NCBI GenBank assembly: GCA_903840165.1
Contig: CAIMEY010000069.1
Coordinates: 1-63,296, forward strand
DNA length: 63,296 nucleotides
Direction of reading: 5' to 3'
Source of the DNA: an uncultured Myxococcales bacterium
GTDB lineage: Bacteria; Myxococcota_A; UBA9042
In this document: positions 26,993 through 35,329 of the stretch, piece by piece
Layout: every line of letters begins with the position of its first letter
How positions within the stretch are numbered: position 1 is the first letter of the stretch
Notes under the pieces: generated by a model
What the model saw: the letters and a program-made list of their open reading frames with translations, nothing else
Told to the model about the DNA's origin: nothing
Database searches by the model: none
Program-made: the position numbers and the translations under genes

Positions 26993-29104
26993 TTAACGCA
27001 CTAATACCATAAGCACTTCTCCGTCCTTGGCCGCCTGTGTCGTGTAGTTGCCCCACATCGGGCTCTGGCCCGTCCAATACAAGATGAACTGGGCGCCATT
27101 TTCCCACGCGCACGTACCACCGCCTTCGGCGACGGCCAGGGCGCCAGCGTCGTTGCCGCAGCCACCGTGGTTGTGGGTGATGTAGAACAGGCGCGGTGTG
27201 CCCGGGTAGCTGAGCGTGACCATCGTCGGGTCGTAGTCGGTGATGTCGACAGAGCTGTACGCCTTGATGAATTTGGCCTTGGCCCACGAGCCAGCAAGGT
27301 CCCCGGGCGTCAGCGCAAAACCCGCTGTGAAGACCGGCACGCCGCCTTTGTAAACAACGGCCAGGGCTTCGGTCGCTGCGGCGATGGAGGAAACGGTGCC
27401 GGCCGATAGGATATCAGCGCCCTTGGCGGGATTGAGTTCGCCGGTCTTGTCCATGTTCAGCTTGACCTTGGACACGGCTTGGGGGTCGAAACTACCGTTT
27501 CCGACAGACCATTTGACCGCCATCGTCCAGCCGCCGCCGAACTGGGCTTGGTCGCAGTAGTCTTGGAAGGCGGGGCCGGCGCCGCTGGGCCCGTCGGGGT
27601 CGACCCAGTAGATGCCCGTGGTCGCCGTGGGATCCTTGGCCTTGAGGTCCTTGCACGACAGCACGGGGTTGGCCTGCGATGTGCCCCAACTGGCGAGCGG
27701 AATCGGAAAAAACGCTTTGCCATTACAGATATACAAGGCATTGTTGGCCGTGTTGTAGTAGGTAAAGCCGAGTTGGCTGGCGTCGCAGACCACGGGGTCG
27801 CTGGCTGCCGTCATGAGCTTGAGTCCGGCTTGCGTCTGTAACACCGCGTTCGCAGAAACTTTTTTGCTTGAGAGCGTGGTCAAGTTGATGGACCAAGCGT
27901 TGATGGCTCCGTCCTTGGCGTTGTTGAGCACACCGGCGTCGATTACCTGTAATGTCCAGTTTCCTTTCGGGTTCTTTCCGGCCCAACTGCCAAGGTTGCC
28001 GGCCACAAGCTTGTCAGGCGTGGGCCACGTCTTCTTGATGCTGCCGCCGACGCCACTGCTCTTGTCCCAGAGCGTGTAGCTGCCACCCGCGGGGTCCGTT
28101 AGCGTAACGGTAATCGTGGAAACGTCGGAATTACTGAGGTCTAGACTGACGGAGAGGCTTTGGACGGTGCCGATGTCGCCGACGGTGATGGTGTCCGAAA
28201 TGCCTTTGGGCCAGTTGTCCGGGATGGGCACCGGGGCCGCATTGGCCAAGACGTCGGTAAACTGGTTGGTTAGCGTGTTGTTGCTGATTTTATTGAGTCC
28301 ATCGGCCGGTAGGGCGTTGGGATCGAGGCTTGCGACGCAATCGTAGCTGCCATCTGCCAAAATGCCGCGCATGACCAGGCCCGAACCGCAGGCGGCACCG
28401 ACCTTGGGCAGGATTGGCGTGTCGTTGAGATCGGCATAGGCACCACTTGCCGCGACCGCTGCGAATGCAGGCTTGCCAGAAAGGTCTGCATATTGGCCGG
28501 ATTGCGCGACATTGGCCAAGGACGCTGCCTTGACGTAGCCGGACAAGTCTGGACCGCCACTGAGGTCGCTAAAGGCACCGGTCAGGGCCACCTTGGCCAG
28601 GGAGGCTGTCTTGACATAGCCTTGAAGAACAGCGGGATCCAGGGCAATCGCGCCAATGCAGCCCGAGCAATCCACCGCCTCCGCCACGCCCGCGCGCAAG
28701 GCCAGCGCCACGGAGTGTAGGGCCACGCGGGGAAGGGCGGCTTCCGGCTCGACCTTGACCTCAAGCCAGAGCGGTTCGTTCCCCGATAAAGCCTTTGCAT
28801 CTAGCGGTGTTGTGCTGCCCAGGACGTATTGGAACTGACCGCCGCTGACGGTGACGGCCGCAACCGGCTCGGTCCAAATCGCCAAGCCGCCCAGTTCTGT
28901 CTTAAACAACGAAAATGTAATTGGGTACTTGCCGTCCGCCGCCGGGGCACCGCCGCTGCTCAGAAGCCGTCCAACGCTGGCTACGGTCGTTGGGACGGCC
29001 CCAGCCTGCAAGGGCACGGACAATGCCAAGCACAACAGCGTAATCATAAAAAGAAAATGCTTTGAGCTGTGCGCAAATCTCAAAGCAGATGGGTGCAGCG
29101 TCAT
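26993..29104 (-). CDS. Large secreted protein with P-domain and fibrinogen-like C-terminal part, inserted between kinase and regulator
   Basis: About 703 residues. The start is placed at one of two adjacent ATGs (29104 or 29107), giving a signal peptide (FLFMITLLCLALSVPL, cleavage near AGA). Next come collagen-trimer-like repeats (ASLAKVALTGAFSDLSG and similar units), a proprotein-convertase P-domain (about 290-430: NTLTNQFTDVLANAAP, VTLTDPAGGSYTLWD, GNWTLQVIDAG, AINAWSINL), then a fibrinogen-like region (TGIYWVDPDGPSG, FGGGWTMAVKW). It runs against the kinase-regulator operon and is bordered by direct repeats, which suggests a late insertion. Surface binding or adhesion is inferred. Confidence 0.75.
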   Translation of the reverse strand: MTLHPSALRFAHSSKHFLFMITLLCLALSVPLQAGAVPTTVASVGRLLSSGGAPAADGKYPITFSLFKTELGGLAIWTEPVAAVTVSGGQFQYVLGSTTPLDAKALSGNEPLWLEVKVEPEAALPRVALHSVALALRAGVAEAVDCSGCIGAIALDPAVLQGYVKTASLAKVALTGAFSDLSGGPDLSGYVKAASLANVAQSGQYADLSGKPAFAAVAASGAYADLNDTPILPKVGAACGSGLVMRGILADGSYDCVASLDPNALPADGLNKISNNTLTNQFTDVLANAAPVPIPDNWPKGISDTITVGDIGTVQSLSVSLDLSNSDVSTITVTLTDPAGGSYTLWDKSSGVGGSIKKTWPTPDKLVAGNLGSWAGKNPKGNWTLQVIDAGVLNNAKDGAINAWSINLTTLSSKKVSANAVLQTQAGLKLMTAASDPVVCDASQLGFTYYNTANNALYICNGKAFFPIPLASWGTSQANPVLSCKDLKAKDPTATTGIYWVDPDGPSGAGPAFQDYCDQAQFGGGWTMAVKWSVGNGSFDPQAVSKVKLNMDKTGELNPAKGADILSAGTVSSIAAATEALAVVYKGGVPVFTAGFALTPGDLAGSWAKAKFIKAYSSVDITDYDPTMVTLSYPGTPRLFYITHNHGGCGNDAGALAVAEGGGTCAWENGAQFILYWTGQSPMWGNYTTQAAKDGEVLMVLVR

Positions 29105-29231
29105 CATGACCCCTGTAGTGTGGCTCAACAGCCCGCGAGGTATGGTTTGGCCGGGAAGCCCCGGACCCAATCGACTGGGCGATCCGCATAGTGTGCCGTG
29201 GCCGTGGGCCAACTTCAAGCGACAATTTTTG

Positions 29232-29246
29232 CTCTGGGGTCCAAAG
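29232..29246 (-). repeat. Dispersed palindrome, copy 7
   Basis: CTCTGGGGTCCAAAG, one arm mismatch, left end of the right long repeat. Confidence 0.75.
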
Positions 29247-29391
29247 AGTAAAAGCCATGAAATTAGTAAGCTTTCCCTTGCTTTCGCCGTCAATTTTTCG
29301 CATCAACCCAGGGTGGTTCTGAACAGGCCGGCGGCAGGACCGGGCAGGGGGAGGCGGACGGGGCGCGGGGTCGAAATGGGCGTGAAAACCG

Positions 29392-29406
29392 CTTTGGTGT
29401 CCAAAG
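29392..29406 (-). repeat. Dispersed palindrome, copy 8
   Basis: CTTTGGTGTCCAAAG, perfect arms, right end of the right long repeat, followed by AGTCAAAG. Confidence 0.85.
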
Positions 29407-29534
29407 AGTCAAAGATGCGAATATAGACAGCAATCACCCCATTGAACCCCCACCACCTTGCGCTTTCATCGCCGCCTTTGCGACACTGCCGGCCGGACCC
29501 GCCCACCCACCGGGGCCGGCGCGAGGAGCCCTTG

Positions 29535-30176
29535 ATGCCACTGACGATTCTGCTTGTCGATGACCACACCATCGTCCGCCAGGGCTTGAGGGCCTTGCTC
29601 GACCAAGAGCCCGGGCTGCAGGTCGTGGCGGAGGCGAGCACCGGTGCCGAGGCGTTGGCGGCGGCCGCGGCACTGCAACCTCAGGTGGCCGTAACGGATT
29701 ACAGTCTGCCGGACCTAGCTGGCGCCGAGGTTATCGCCGGAATTCGCGCTTGCAGTCCACAGACCCAAGTCCTTGTTTTGTCTATGCATGACAGCGAAGA
29801 TGCCGTCAGGCCGGCCGTGCGCGCGGGAGCCCGGGGATACTTGGTCAAGGGCTCGGGCCTACAGGACTTGGTCCTGGCCGTGCACGCAGTCGCCCAAGGG
29901 CAGGCGTTCTTCAGTCCTTCGGTCGCCGCTCGGCTGGTGAATCCTAGCGAGCGGGCGGTTGCCAAGGGGCCGAGTCTGGCCCAACTGAGCCCGCGCGAGC
30001 GTCAGGTGCTGCATCGGGTGGCCGAGGGGCAGACAAGTCAGCAGATTGCCGATGATTTTGGCATCAGCCTCAAGACGGTCGAAGGGCACCGGGCCAACCT
30101 GATGGCCAAGCTCGACCTGCACGACGTGCCGGCTCTGGTGCGTTTTGCCGTGCGAAGTGGCTTGGTTGGCCTGTAG
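29535..30176 (+). CDS. NarL/FixJ-family response regulator
   Basis: A 213-residue two-component regulator. The receiver domain opens ILLVDDHTIVRQGLRALL, has the phospho-acceptor Asp55 in VTDYSLPD, the conserved threonine or serine position in VLSMHD and the lysine in GYLVKGSG. The C-terminal LuxR-type helix-turn-helix is LSPRERQVLHRVAEGQTSQQ with KTVEGHRANLMAKL. It is the natural partner of the HisKA_3 kinase at 25506. The ATG at 29535 follows a GAGGAG ribosome site. An intrinsic-type hairpin follows the stop. Confidence 0.9.
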   Translation: MPLTILLVDDHTIVRQGLRALLDQEPGLQVVAEASTGAEALAAAAALQPQVAVTDYSLPDLAGAEVIAGIRACSPQTQVLVLSMHDSEDAVRPAVRAGARGYLVKGSGLQDLVLAVHAVAQGQAFFSPSVAARLVNPSERAVAKGPSLAQLSPRERQVLHRVAEGQTSQQIADDFGISLKTVEGHRANLMAKLDLHDVPALVRFAVRSGLVGL

Positions 30177-30209
30177 TCCGGCCCGAGGACGCCGGTCGGT
30201 GCGCCGATC

Positions 30210-30232
30210 ACCCCCGTGGATCTCCGGGGGGT
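30210..30232 (+). terminator. Possible hairpin terminator
   Basis: ACCCCCG pairs with CGGGGGGT around TGGATCTC, with one bulged base, 34 bases after the response regulator stop. No U tract follows, so the role is uncertain. Confidence 0.3.
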
Positions 30233-30263
30233 AAGGCGAGGGTATCTCCGGATTGCGCAACCT

Positions 30264-30283
30264 TTGCAAGATGTTGCAAGATG
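30264..30283 (+). repeat. Tandem 10-bp repeat upstream of an outer-membrane gene
   Basis: TTGCAAGATG is repeated exactly, back to back, 37 bases before the chosen start at 30320. It could be a regulator binding site for the barrel gene. Confidence 0.3.
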
Positions 30284-30319
30284 GCCATGGCGAAATTCCG
30301 CCGCTGGGAGCGAACCCTC

Positions 30320-31264
30320 ATGCGAAATTGGTGGATGGCGACTGTCCTCCTTGCCGGACTGACTTGGTCTATTCATGCGCAAAGTCAAGCCCTTCCAGCG
30401 CCCGACCGCGAAGCCGTGGGGCACGAGTCCGCCCAGCCACGCCGCGACGACGGCTATCCGACGCACGCATGGACGCTGGCACCCATCGAGGTAAAAGGGC
30501 AAAATCGCACGCAATTGCGCGAAGAAGACCACGTCGGCGATTACGAGCAGCCGCGCTGGACGGCCTATCGCCGTTTTCCCTCGACGCGGACCTACGTTGT
30601 GCCCTCGGGGACCCTGACGCTGGAGTATTGGAATCAATATAATCAGCCACTTGCAAGTCACAAGGACCGTCGCGTTCGCGCGTACTATGAGGCGGAAATC
30701 GGCCTGGGCCACCGTCTGCAGCTCGATCTGTACCTGATTACTGAACAGCACGGCTACGCACAACCATCTGAAATTAAAAAGGAAAGTATCGAAGTTCGCT
30801 ACGCCCTGGCCGACTGGGGACGCCTCTGGGGCAATCCTACGCTCTACGTGGAGTGGGTGCGCGAGAACGGGGGCCCCGACGCCTTGGAAGGGAAACTGCT
30901 GCTGGCGGGCGAGGTTGCCTCAGGCTACCATGCCGGCATCAACTTGGCGGTCGAGCGTGCCTTGGGTGCCGATTTCGGCCACGAGTACCAGATTAGTGCC
31001 GGCCTGAGCCGAACGCTGAGCGATCAAGCCCTTAGCCTAGGCCTGGAAGGCCGCTTTGAGTTTCACGACGCCGCGGGCAAGCGCCTGATGAACCTCTTTG
31101 ATCAGGCGGCGTTGGTCGGTCCAAGCCTTTCCTGGAGTCCCGTGCCGCCGATGCATTTGCTGTGGTCGGTCCTGGCCGGGCCCGTCAAGGGCGAACTCAA
31201 TCCCAGCGAGTCCGGCTGGGGCGGTGCCGTCGAGTCGTGGCTGGTGCTTGGATTTACTTTGTAA
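30320..31264 (+). CDS. Outer-membrane beta-barrel protein of unknown function
   Basis: A 314-residue exported protein. The signal peptide is MRNWWMATVLLAGLTWSIHA with cleavage near SQA. The mature sequence alternates polar and hydrophobic residues typical of barrel strands: GTLTLEYWNQYNQP, RAYYEAEIGLGHRLQLDLYL, GNPTLYVEWV, KLLLAGEVASGYHAGINLA and a final SWLVLGFTL, ending in a hydrophobic residue as outer-membrane proteins often do. No conserved family name comes to mind. The ATG at 30320 is preferred for the signal peptide; an ATG at 30281 is in frame upstream. Confidence 0.6.
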   Translation: MRNWWMATVLLAGLTWSIHAQSQALPAPDREAVGHESAQPRRDDGYPTHAWTLAPIEVKGQNRTQLREEDHVGDYEQPRWTAYRRFPSTRTYVVPSGTLTLEYWNQYNQPLASHKDRRVRAYYEAEIGLGHRLQLDLYLITEQHGYAQPSEIKKESIEVRYALADWGRLWGNPTLYVEWVRENGGPDALEGKLLLAGEVASGYHAGINLAVERALGADFGHEYQISAGLSRTLSDQALSLGLEGRFEFHDAAGKRLMNLFDQAALVGPSLSWSPVPPMHLLWSVLAGPVKGELNPSESGWGGAVESWLVLGFTL

Positions 31265-31374
31265 AACAACCGATTGCCTGAGGCTATCGCGCTCAAGCAG
31301 ACCGTCTTGACTTCCCGCACCGCGCTGCGCAGACTGCGGCCACGGACCGGGTGTGGCTCGTCGGAATCTCTTTC

Positions 31375-32910
31375 ATGTCGCAGCCTTCGACCTCTCCACG
31401 CCTGGCTCCCGGTCAACGGCGCACGGTCACGGTCACCGCGCTCGGCCAGAGTGACGGTGCGATTGCCGTTGTTCCCAATGATCGCAGGGAGTTGCGCATC
31501 CCCGGTGCGGTGCCGGGCGACACGGTCCAGGTGCAAGTGGGCCATGTCGGCACCCACGCAGCATGGGCCAGCTTGGTGCAAGTCGAGATTCCGTCAGAAG
31601 ATCGGGTCGTTGTGCCTTGCTTGGTGCAGCAGGCCTGTGGCGGTTGTCCGTGGATGCCGGCGCGTTTGGACCTGCAGCGAACGACGCGCTGGGCGGCCAT
31701 CGAAGCTGCGTTAGCGCCTGCACTTGCTGGGCAATTGGCCCGTGGTGAGCCACCCCATCTGCAGCTTTGGCCGGGTCAGGCGCTGACGACCGGCTATCGC
31801 ACGCGGGCCCTGGTGATGCTGGCCGACACGCCCGCGGGTTTGCGGTGGGGCCTGTACGCCGCGGGGACCGAGCGGTTGGTGCCGACCGAGCGCTGCGAGG
31901 CCCACCACCCTGGCATCGACCAGATCCTGGCTTCAGTGCTTAAAATCATGAAATTTCACGGGTTATGCGCGTGGGAGCGCCGGCGTTCTGCGCGCTTCTC
32001 TGGCCAAGAGCCGGGAGAGGTGGCTGCGATTCAGGTGCGCGTCGATCCGCATACCGAGGCCGTGACGCTTCTGCTGGCAGTGCGCGACCTTGCGCGGGTA
32101 GAGCCCTTGGCTGCGGAACTCTTGGCCCTGCCCAATGTTGTGACGGTGGCGGCGAACATTGCGCAATTGCAAGAAACTTCTGCCCTCGGGCCTGAAACGG
32201 TGTTGCTGGCCGGTGTACCTCTGCCCCTGCTGCGTTGGCTGGGGCCGGATGGCGTGCTGGAACTCCCTGTTGCCCCAGGCGCTTTTGTCCAAACCCGCCA
32301 CGACATGGCGGAGACCCTGCTGGCCGAGGTTGCTGCAAGTTTACCCAATGAAGTCGAGCATTTGCTTGACCTCTATGCCGGCATCGGCCTGATGGGGCTG
32401 GCCCTGGCCAAGCGCTGTTCCCGGTTGACCTTGGCTGAGCGCGACCCGGCGGCGGTATCGGCAGCGCGGGCGCAGGTCGAGCGGTCCGAGGCTCTTGGGC
32501 AACTACTTATTCCTACAACGGTTTTGTGCACCGACGCCTTGGCGACCCTAGGTCAACTTCAGGGGCAGGGCGTGACGGCGGCGCTACTGGACCCACCGCG
32601 GGCGGGCTGTGGCGAGGCGGTGCTGCAAGCCCTGGATGCCCTGGACGAACTTCGCAATCTCGTTTTAATTTCATGTGGTTTACCCGGTCTAGCCCGCGAC
32701 GCCCTGGCGCTGACGCAGCGCGGTTGGCAGGTCACGCGCGTGGCGGCGCTGGACATGTTTCCCCACGGTCCAAACGCTGAGGTGGTGCTGTCCCTGTCTC
32801 GTCCGCGGCGCGATGCAACTGGGCTCCATGCACTTGGGCGCGATGCTGCTGCGCTTGATGCTCCTGGGCGCGTCGCCGAAGCGGCGACCGGGCTGGGATT
32901 TTCCGCCTAA
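31375..32910 (+). CDS. Class I RNA uridine methyltransferase, TrmA/RlmD family
   Basis: A 511-residue RNA methyltransferase. An N-terminal TRAM-like RNA-binding domain (TVTALGQSDGAIAVV, GAVPGDTVQVQV) is followed by an iron-sulphur cluster motif (PCLVQQACGGCPW). The Rossmann domain has LLDLYAGIGLMGLALA, the LLDPPRAGC motif and the nucleophile LISCGLPGLARD. The family makes 5-methyluridine in rRNA or tRNA; which RNA cannot be told. The usual end is near AEVVLSLSRP; about 30 further residues are encoded partly by the expanded hairpin repeat. The ATG at 31375 is chosen over an upstream GTG. Confidence 0.85.
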   Translation: MSQPSTSPRLAPGQRRTVTVTALGQSDGAIAVVPNDRRELRIPGAVPGDTVQVQVGHVGTHAAWASLVQVEIPSEDRVVVPCLVQQACGGCPWMPARLDLQRTTRWAAIEAALAPALAGQLARGEPPHLQLWPGQALTTGYRTRALVMLADTPAGLRWGLYAAGTERLVPTERCEAHHPGIDQILASVLKIMKFHGLCAWERRRSARFSGQEPGEVAAIQVRVDPHTEAVTLLLAVRDLARVEPLAAELLALPNVVTVAANIAQLQETSALGPETVLLAGVPLPLLRWLGPDGVLELPVAPGAFVQTRHDMAETLLAEVAASLPNEVEHLLDLYAGIGLMGLALAKRCSRLTLAERDPAAVSAARAQVERSEALGQLLIPTTVLCTDALATLGQLQGQGVTAALLDPPRAGCGEAVLQALDALDELRNLVLISCGLPGLARDALALTQRGWQVTRVAALDMFPHGPNAEVVLSLSRPRRDATGLHALGRDAAALDAPGRVAEAATGLGFSA

Positions 32911-33110
32911 GGGGCCGCACGGCAGTAGGCGAATCGACTTTGGCCAAGCTCCCCTTTGCTCGGAGCGGCGATTGGGCCTTTGAGGACGCGCGCTTGCGAC
33001 CCACACAGCGGAGCAAGGGAAAGGGGCAAAATCGACTCGATTTTGCCCGGCCCCAAGCGGCGGAAAACGGCGTCGGACGCCGCTGCTCCGCAGTCCACAT
33101 CCCTCGCGCA
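32864..33110. repeat. Hairpin-rich repeat, expanded copy
   Basis: The left block (32864-32908) and right block (33057-33110) match the compact copy at 3648-3748, the right block exactly. Between them are 148 extra bases in the loop of the middle hairpin, whose arms (TTTTCCGCC at 32899-32907 and GGCGGAAAA at 33059-33067) are kept. The extra part adds a GGGGCC/GGCCCC pairing (32911-32916 with 33049-33054) and a 25-base perfect palindrome at 33024-33048 (GGGCAAAATCGA, C, TCGATTTTGCCC). This points to a structured element with a variable apical part. Confidence 0.75.
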
Positions 33111-33330
33111 TCTCCATGAATTACGGTTCTATTTGTCTATGGGCCTCGGGGCAAAGGCCGCCACCGTTGTCAACCCTCGCACTCGGGGGCCTCACCCCGC
33201 GCACGATCAACACCGGCGTCTCGCGCGGATTTCTTGCAAACCCAATGGCCGATCGCTACCTTGCAAGGCAGGGTCCGCGCCGATGGCCGTCGATGACATC
33301 TGCGGTGTGGTCCAGTTGGAGTGGTTACCG
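32911..33330. other. Intergenic region dominated by the expanded hairpin repeat
   Basis: The reading frames crossing this stretch are products of the repeat; none has a protein family signature. The last 200 bases hold the start region of the DJ-1/PfpI gene. Confidence 0.5.
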
Positions 33331-34053
33331 GTGAAGCAAGTCCTTATATGCATTCCTGATTCCGACTTTGACCCAACCGAAGTGGCGACGCCCTGGCACC
33401 GTCTGCGTGAGGCCGGCTTTCGCGTTCGTTTTGCCAGTGAACATGGGGATGTAGGTGCCTGTGACCCCTTACTCCTCCAAGGCGTGATCTTCGGGCAGCT
33501 AGGGGCCGACACCGACGCGATCGAACGCTACCATCGCATGATCCAGAGCGTTGAGTTTCAAAACCCCTTGAATTGGCATGAGTTGGACGCAGCCGCCTTT
33601 GACGCCCTGGTCCTGCCCGGGGGGCACGCGCCGGGGATGAAGCCATATTTGGAGAGCGCGCCCCTGCGCGATTTGGTGCTGGCCTTTGTCCGGCTCGATC
33701 GGCCCATCGCCGCGATTTGTCACGGTGTTTTGGTGCTCGCCCGCACCCGCGATCCGCAGACGGGGCGCAGCGTGCTCTACGGCCGCACCTGCACTTCCTT
33801 GCTGGCGACGTTGGAGCGCGGGGCTTACTGGCTGACATTTTGGAAGCTGGGCAAGTACTACCGCACCTATTCGGAACTAGTACAAGACGAAGTATCACGC
33901 AACCTCTTGCAAAAGCGTGATTTTAAGGTCGGGAAGGCCCCATGGATTCCCTTTGCCGTGCGCGATGGTCGCCTGGTCACTGCGCGATGGCCAAGAGACG
34001 CAGAGGTCTTCTCCGGTGAATTAATTCACCTTTTGACCGGCGGCGAAGTCTAG
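33331..34053 (+). CDS. DJ-1/PfpI (class I amidotransferase-like) family protein
   Basis: A 240-residue cytoplasmic protein of the DJ-1/PfpI superfamily. It starts VKQVLICIPDSDFDPTEV, has the acidic loop of FDALVLPGGHAPGMKPYLES, and the nucleophile elbow AAICHGVLVLA with its cysteine. Members act as glyoxalases, chaperones, hydrolases or peptidases; this one is not assigned. The GTG at 33331 is preferred, eight bases after GGAG, because upstream codons come from the repeat. An ATG at 33283 is an alternative. Confidence 0.75.
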   Translation: MKQVLICIPDSDFDPTEVATPWHRLREAGFRVRFASEHGDVGACDPLLLQGVIFGQLGADTDAIERYHRMIQSVEFQNPLNWHELDAAAFDALVLPGGHAPGMKPYLESAPLRDLVLAFVRLDRPIAAICHGVLVLARTRDPQTGRSVLYGRTCTSLLATLERGAYWLTFWKLGKYYRTYSELVQDEVSRNLLQKRDFKVGKAPWIPFAVRDGRLVTARWPRDAEVFSGELIHLLTGGEV

Positions 34054-34305
34054 GGCCATCGGCTGCCTGCCCGGAATTCACCGCACCGATGTCTACGCCG
34101 CGCCGATGTCAAGGGCTGTCTATCGTCGCAAACTCGGCGCAGATTCGCCATTTTCCGTTCATTGTTAGCTAGTTCTGTCACCGCTAGCTCGACCCCTTGA
34201 CCAGACCTGCGCCCCGTGGAGCGGTGCCGAGACTGGCTATCGCGAACGATTTCCGCTATTGCTAGGGGGACGACAAGCGTTGCCTTTGCCGTCCAGGAGC
34301 CGCCC

Positions 34306-35223
34306 ATGTCGCTCGATCGCCGTGTCGAACGCTGTAAAATTGCTGGATTTCTCGCCCTGGTGTTGGCCACGACTGCTGGGGCCTGCGCCACCGACGTGCC
34401 TGGCGTTGGGCCTGGCGGCAACCTAGACGCCTCCACCTCGGACGCACCCAAGATCGCGGCCGACGTGGCCGGCACCGACACTGCCTCGCCTGTCGATGTA
34501 CTTGCTGGTCAAGACCTTAATTCTGTTGCAGATTTACCCCCTCAAGACTCCGGACCGGTCGACACGGGCGTTTTCGACGCGGGTCCGGTCGACACGGGGC
34601 CGGCTGATACCGGTCCGCTTGATGTCGGCGCTGTGGACGCGGGCCCGGCCGACGCCGGTGCCAACGATCCGTGCGTACAAAAAGCAAACCTTTTCAATGC
34701 GACACAGGTCAAAGCCCTGCAATGCACGACGCAGTTCCAGTGCTTCCACCCGGCCTCGAGCCAGATGCTCTGTCCCTGCCAGATCTACTACAGCGATGCC
34801 ACCCTAGATTGGCAGAATCTCACGGATGTTGAGGCCGAAGCCAAGCCACTCAAGTGCTCGCTTCAATGCGGCGCCACCTGCGGCGACATGGCCACCGAAG
34901 TTGGCGTGTGTACGACGGGGAAATGCGAAACAATTACGCCTACTTGTAAGCAGTTGGACGCCTTTGCCAGCGCCGCCTTGGCCGAAGGGAAGAAATGCAC
35001 GGCCGATGCCGATTGTTCGTTCCAGGCGTCGAACTCGCTCGGCTGTGGCTGTGGAACATTCACCAGCATCAAGGCGATTGGTCCCGGCAAACCCCTGTTT
35101 AAGTACATGTTAATGCTAGTAAATGCCTACAAGAACCTCAAGTGCACCAGCGACGTTTCCTGCGCCTGCCCCAAGTTGACGGGCAGCAAGTGCGTGCAGG
35201 GACTTTGCCAAGACTTGCAGTAG
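34306..35223 (+). CDS. Secreted, Asp/Gly/Pro-rich, Cys-rich probable lipoprotein
   Basis: A 305-residue exported protein. The signal sequence LALVLATTAGACAT ends in a possible lipobox (AGAC, not ideal). Residues 30-115 are a low-complexity linker of DTGPAD and VDAGPAD units. The C-terminal domain has about 20 cysteines (CTTQFQCFHP, CGATCGDM, CSFQASNSLGCGCGTF), implying many disulphides. Such Asp/Gly/Pro linkers are common in Myxococcota surface proteins. The start at 34306 follows CAGGAG. The stop lies in an 11-base direct repeat (TAGCCTAGCAG) at 35221 and 35237. Confidence 0.65.
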   Translation: MSLDRRVERCKIAGFLALVLATTAGACATDVPGVGPGGNLDASTSDAPKIAADVAGTDTASPVDVLAGQDLNSVADLPPQDSGPVDTGVFDAGPVDTGPADTGPLDVGAVDAGPADAGANDPCVQKANLFNATQVKALQCTTQFQCFHPASSQMLCPCQIYYSDATLDWQNLTDVEAEAKPLKCSLQCGATCGDMATEVGVCTTGKCETITPTCKQLDAFASAALAEGKKCTADADCSFQASNSLGCGCGTFTSIKAIGPGKPLFKYMLMLVNAYKNLKCTSDVSCACPKLTGSKCVQGLCQDLQ

Positions 35224-35329
35224 CCTAGCAGACTAGTAGCCTAGCAGGCGATTTGGCGCGCCGACGCCCGTCCGGCCTACCGGCCTTGGGCACTGACCCT
35301 TGGAACCCGAAATTGGAGAGCTCAAGACT

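Larger units (their letters stand above)
26808..26995. repeat. Long direct repeat, left copy
   Basis: About 188 bases that recur at 29222-29412 with roughly 80 to 85 percent identity by eye. Each copy starts and ends with a CTTTGGTGTCCAAAG-type palindrome spaced about 160 bases apart. Shared inner parts include GAGCTTTCCCCTGTTTTCGC (left) versus AAGCTTTCCCTTGCTTTCGC (right) and CAGGACCGGGCAGG. The left copy begins inside the histidine kinase stop region. Confidence 0.85.
29222..29412. repeat. Long direct repeat, right copy
   Basis: The second copy of the unit at 26808-26995, in the same orientation, about 2.4 kb away. It lies upstream of the inserted gene and before the response regulator. 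Exchange between the two copies would excise the inserted gene and leave one unit. Confidence 0.85.

Noticed and set aside
26976..29406. Integron attC sites and a gene cassette
   Set aside because: The palindromes lack a conserved GTTRRRY core and no integrase gene is present; single-gene flanking repeats alone do not show an integron.
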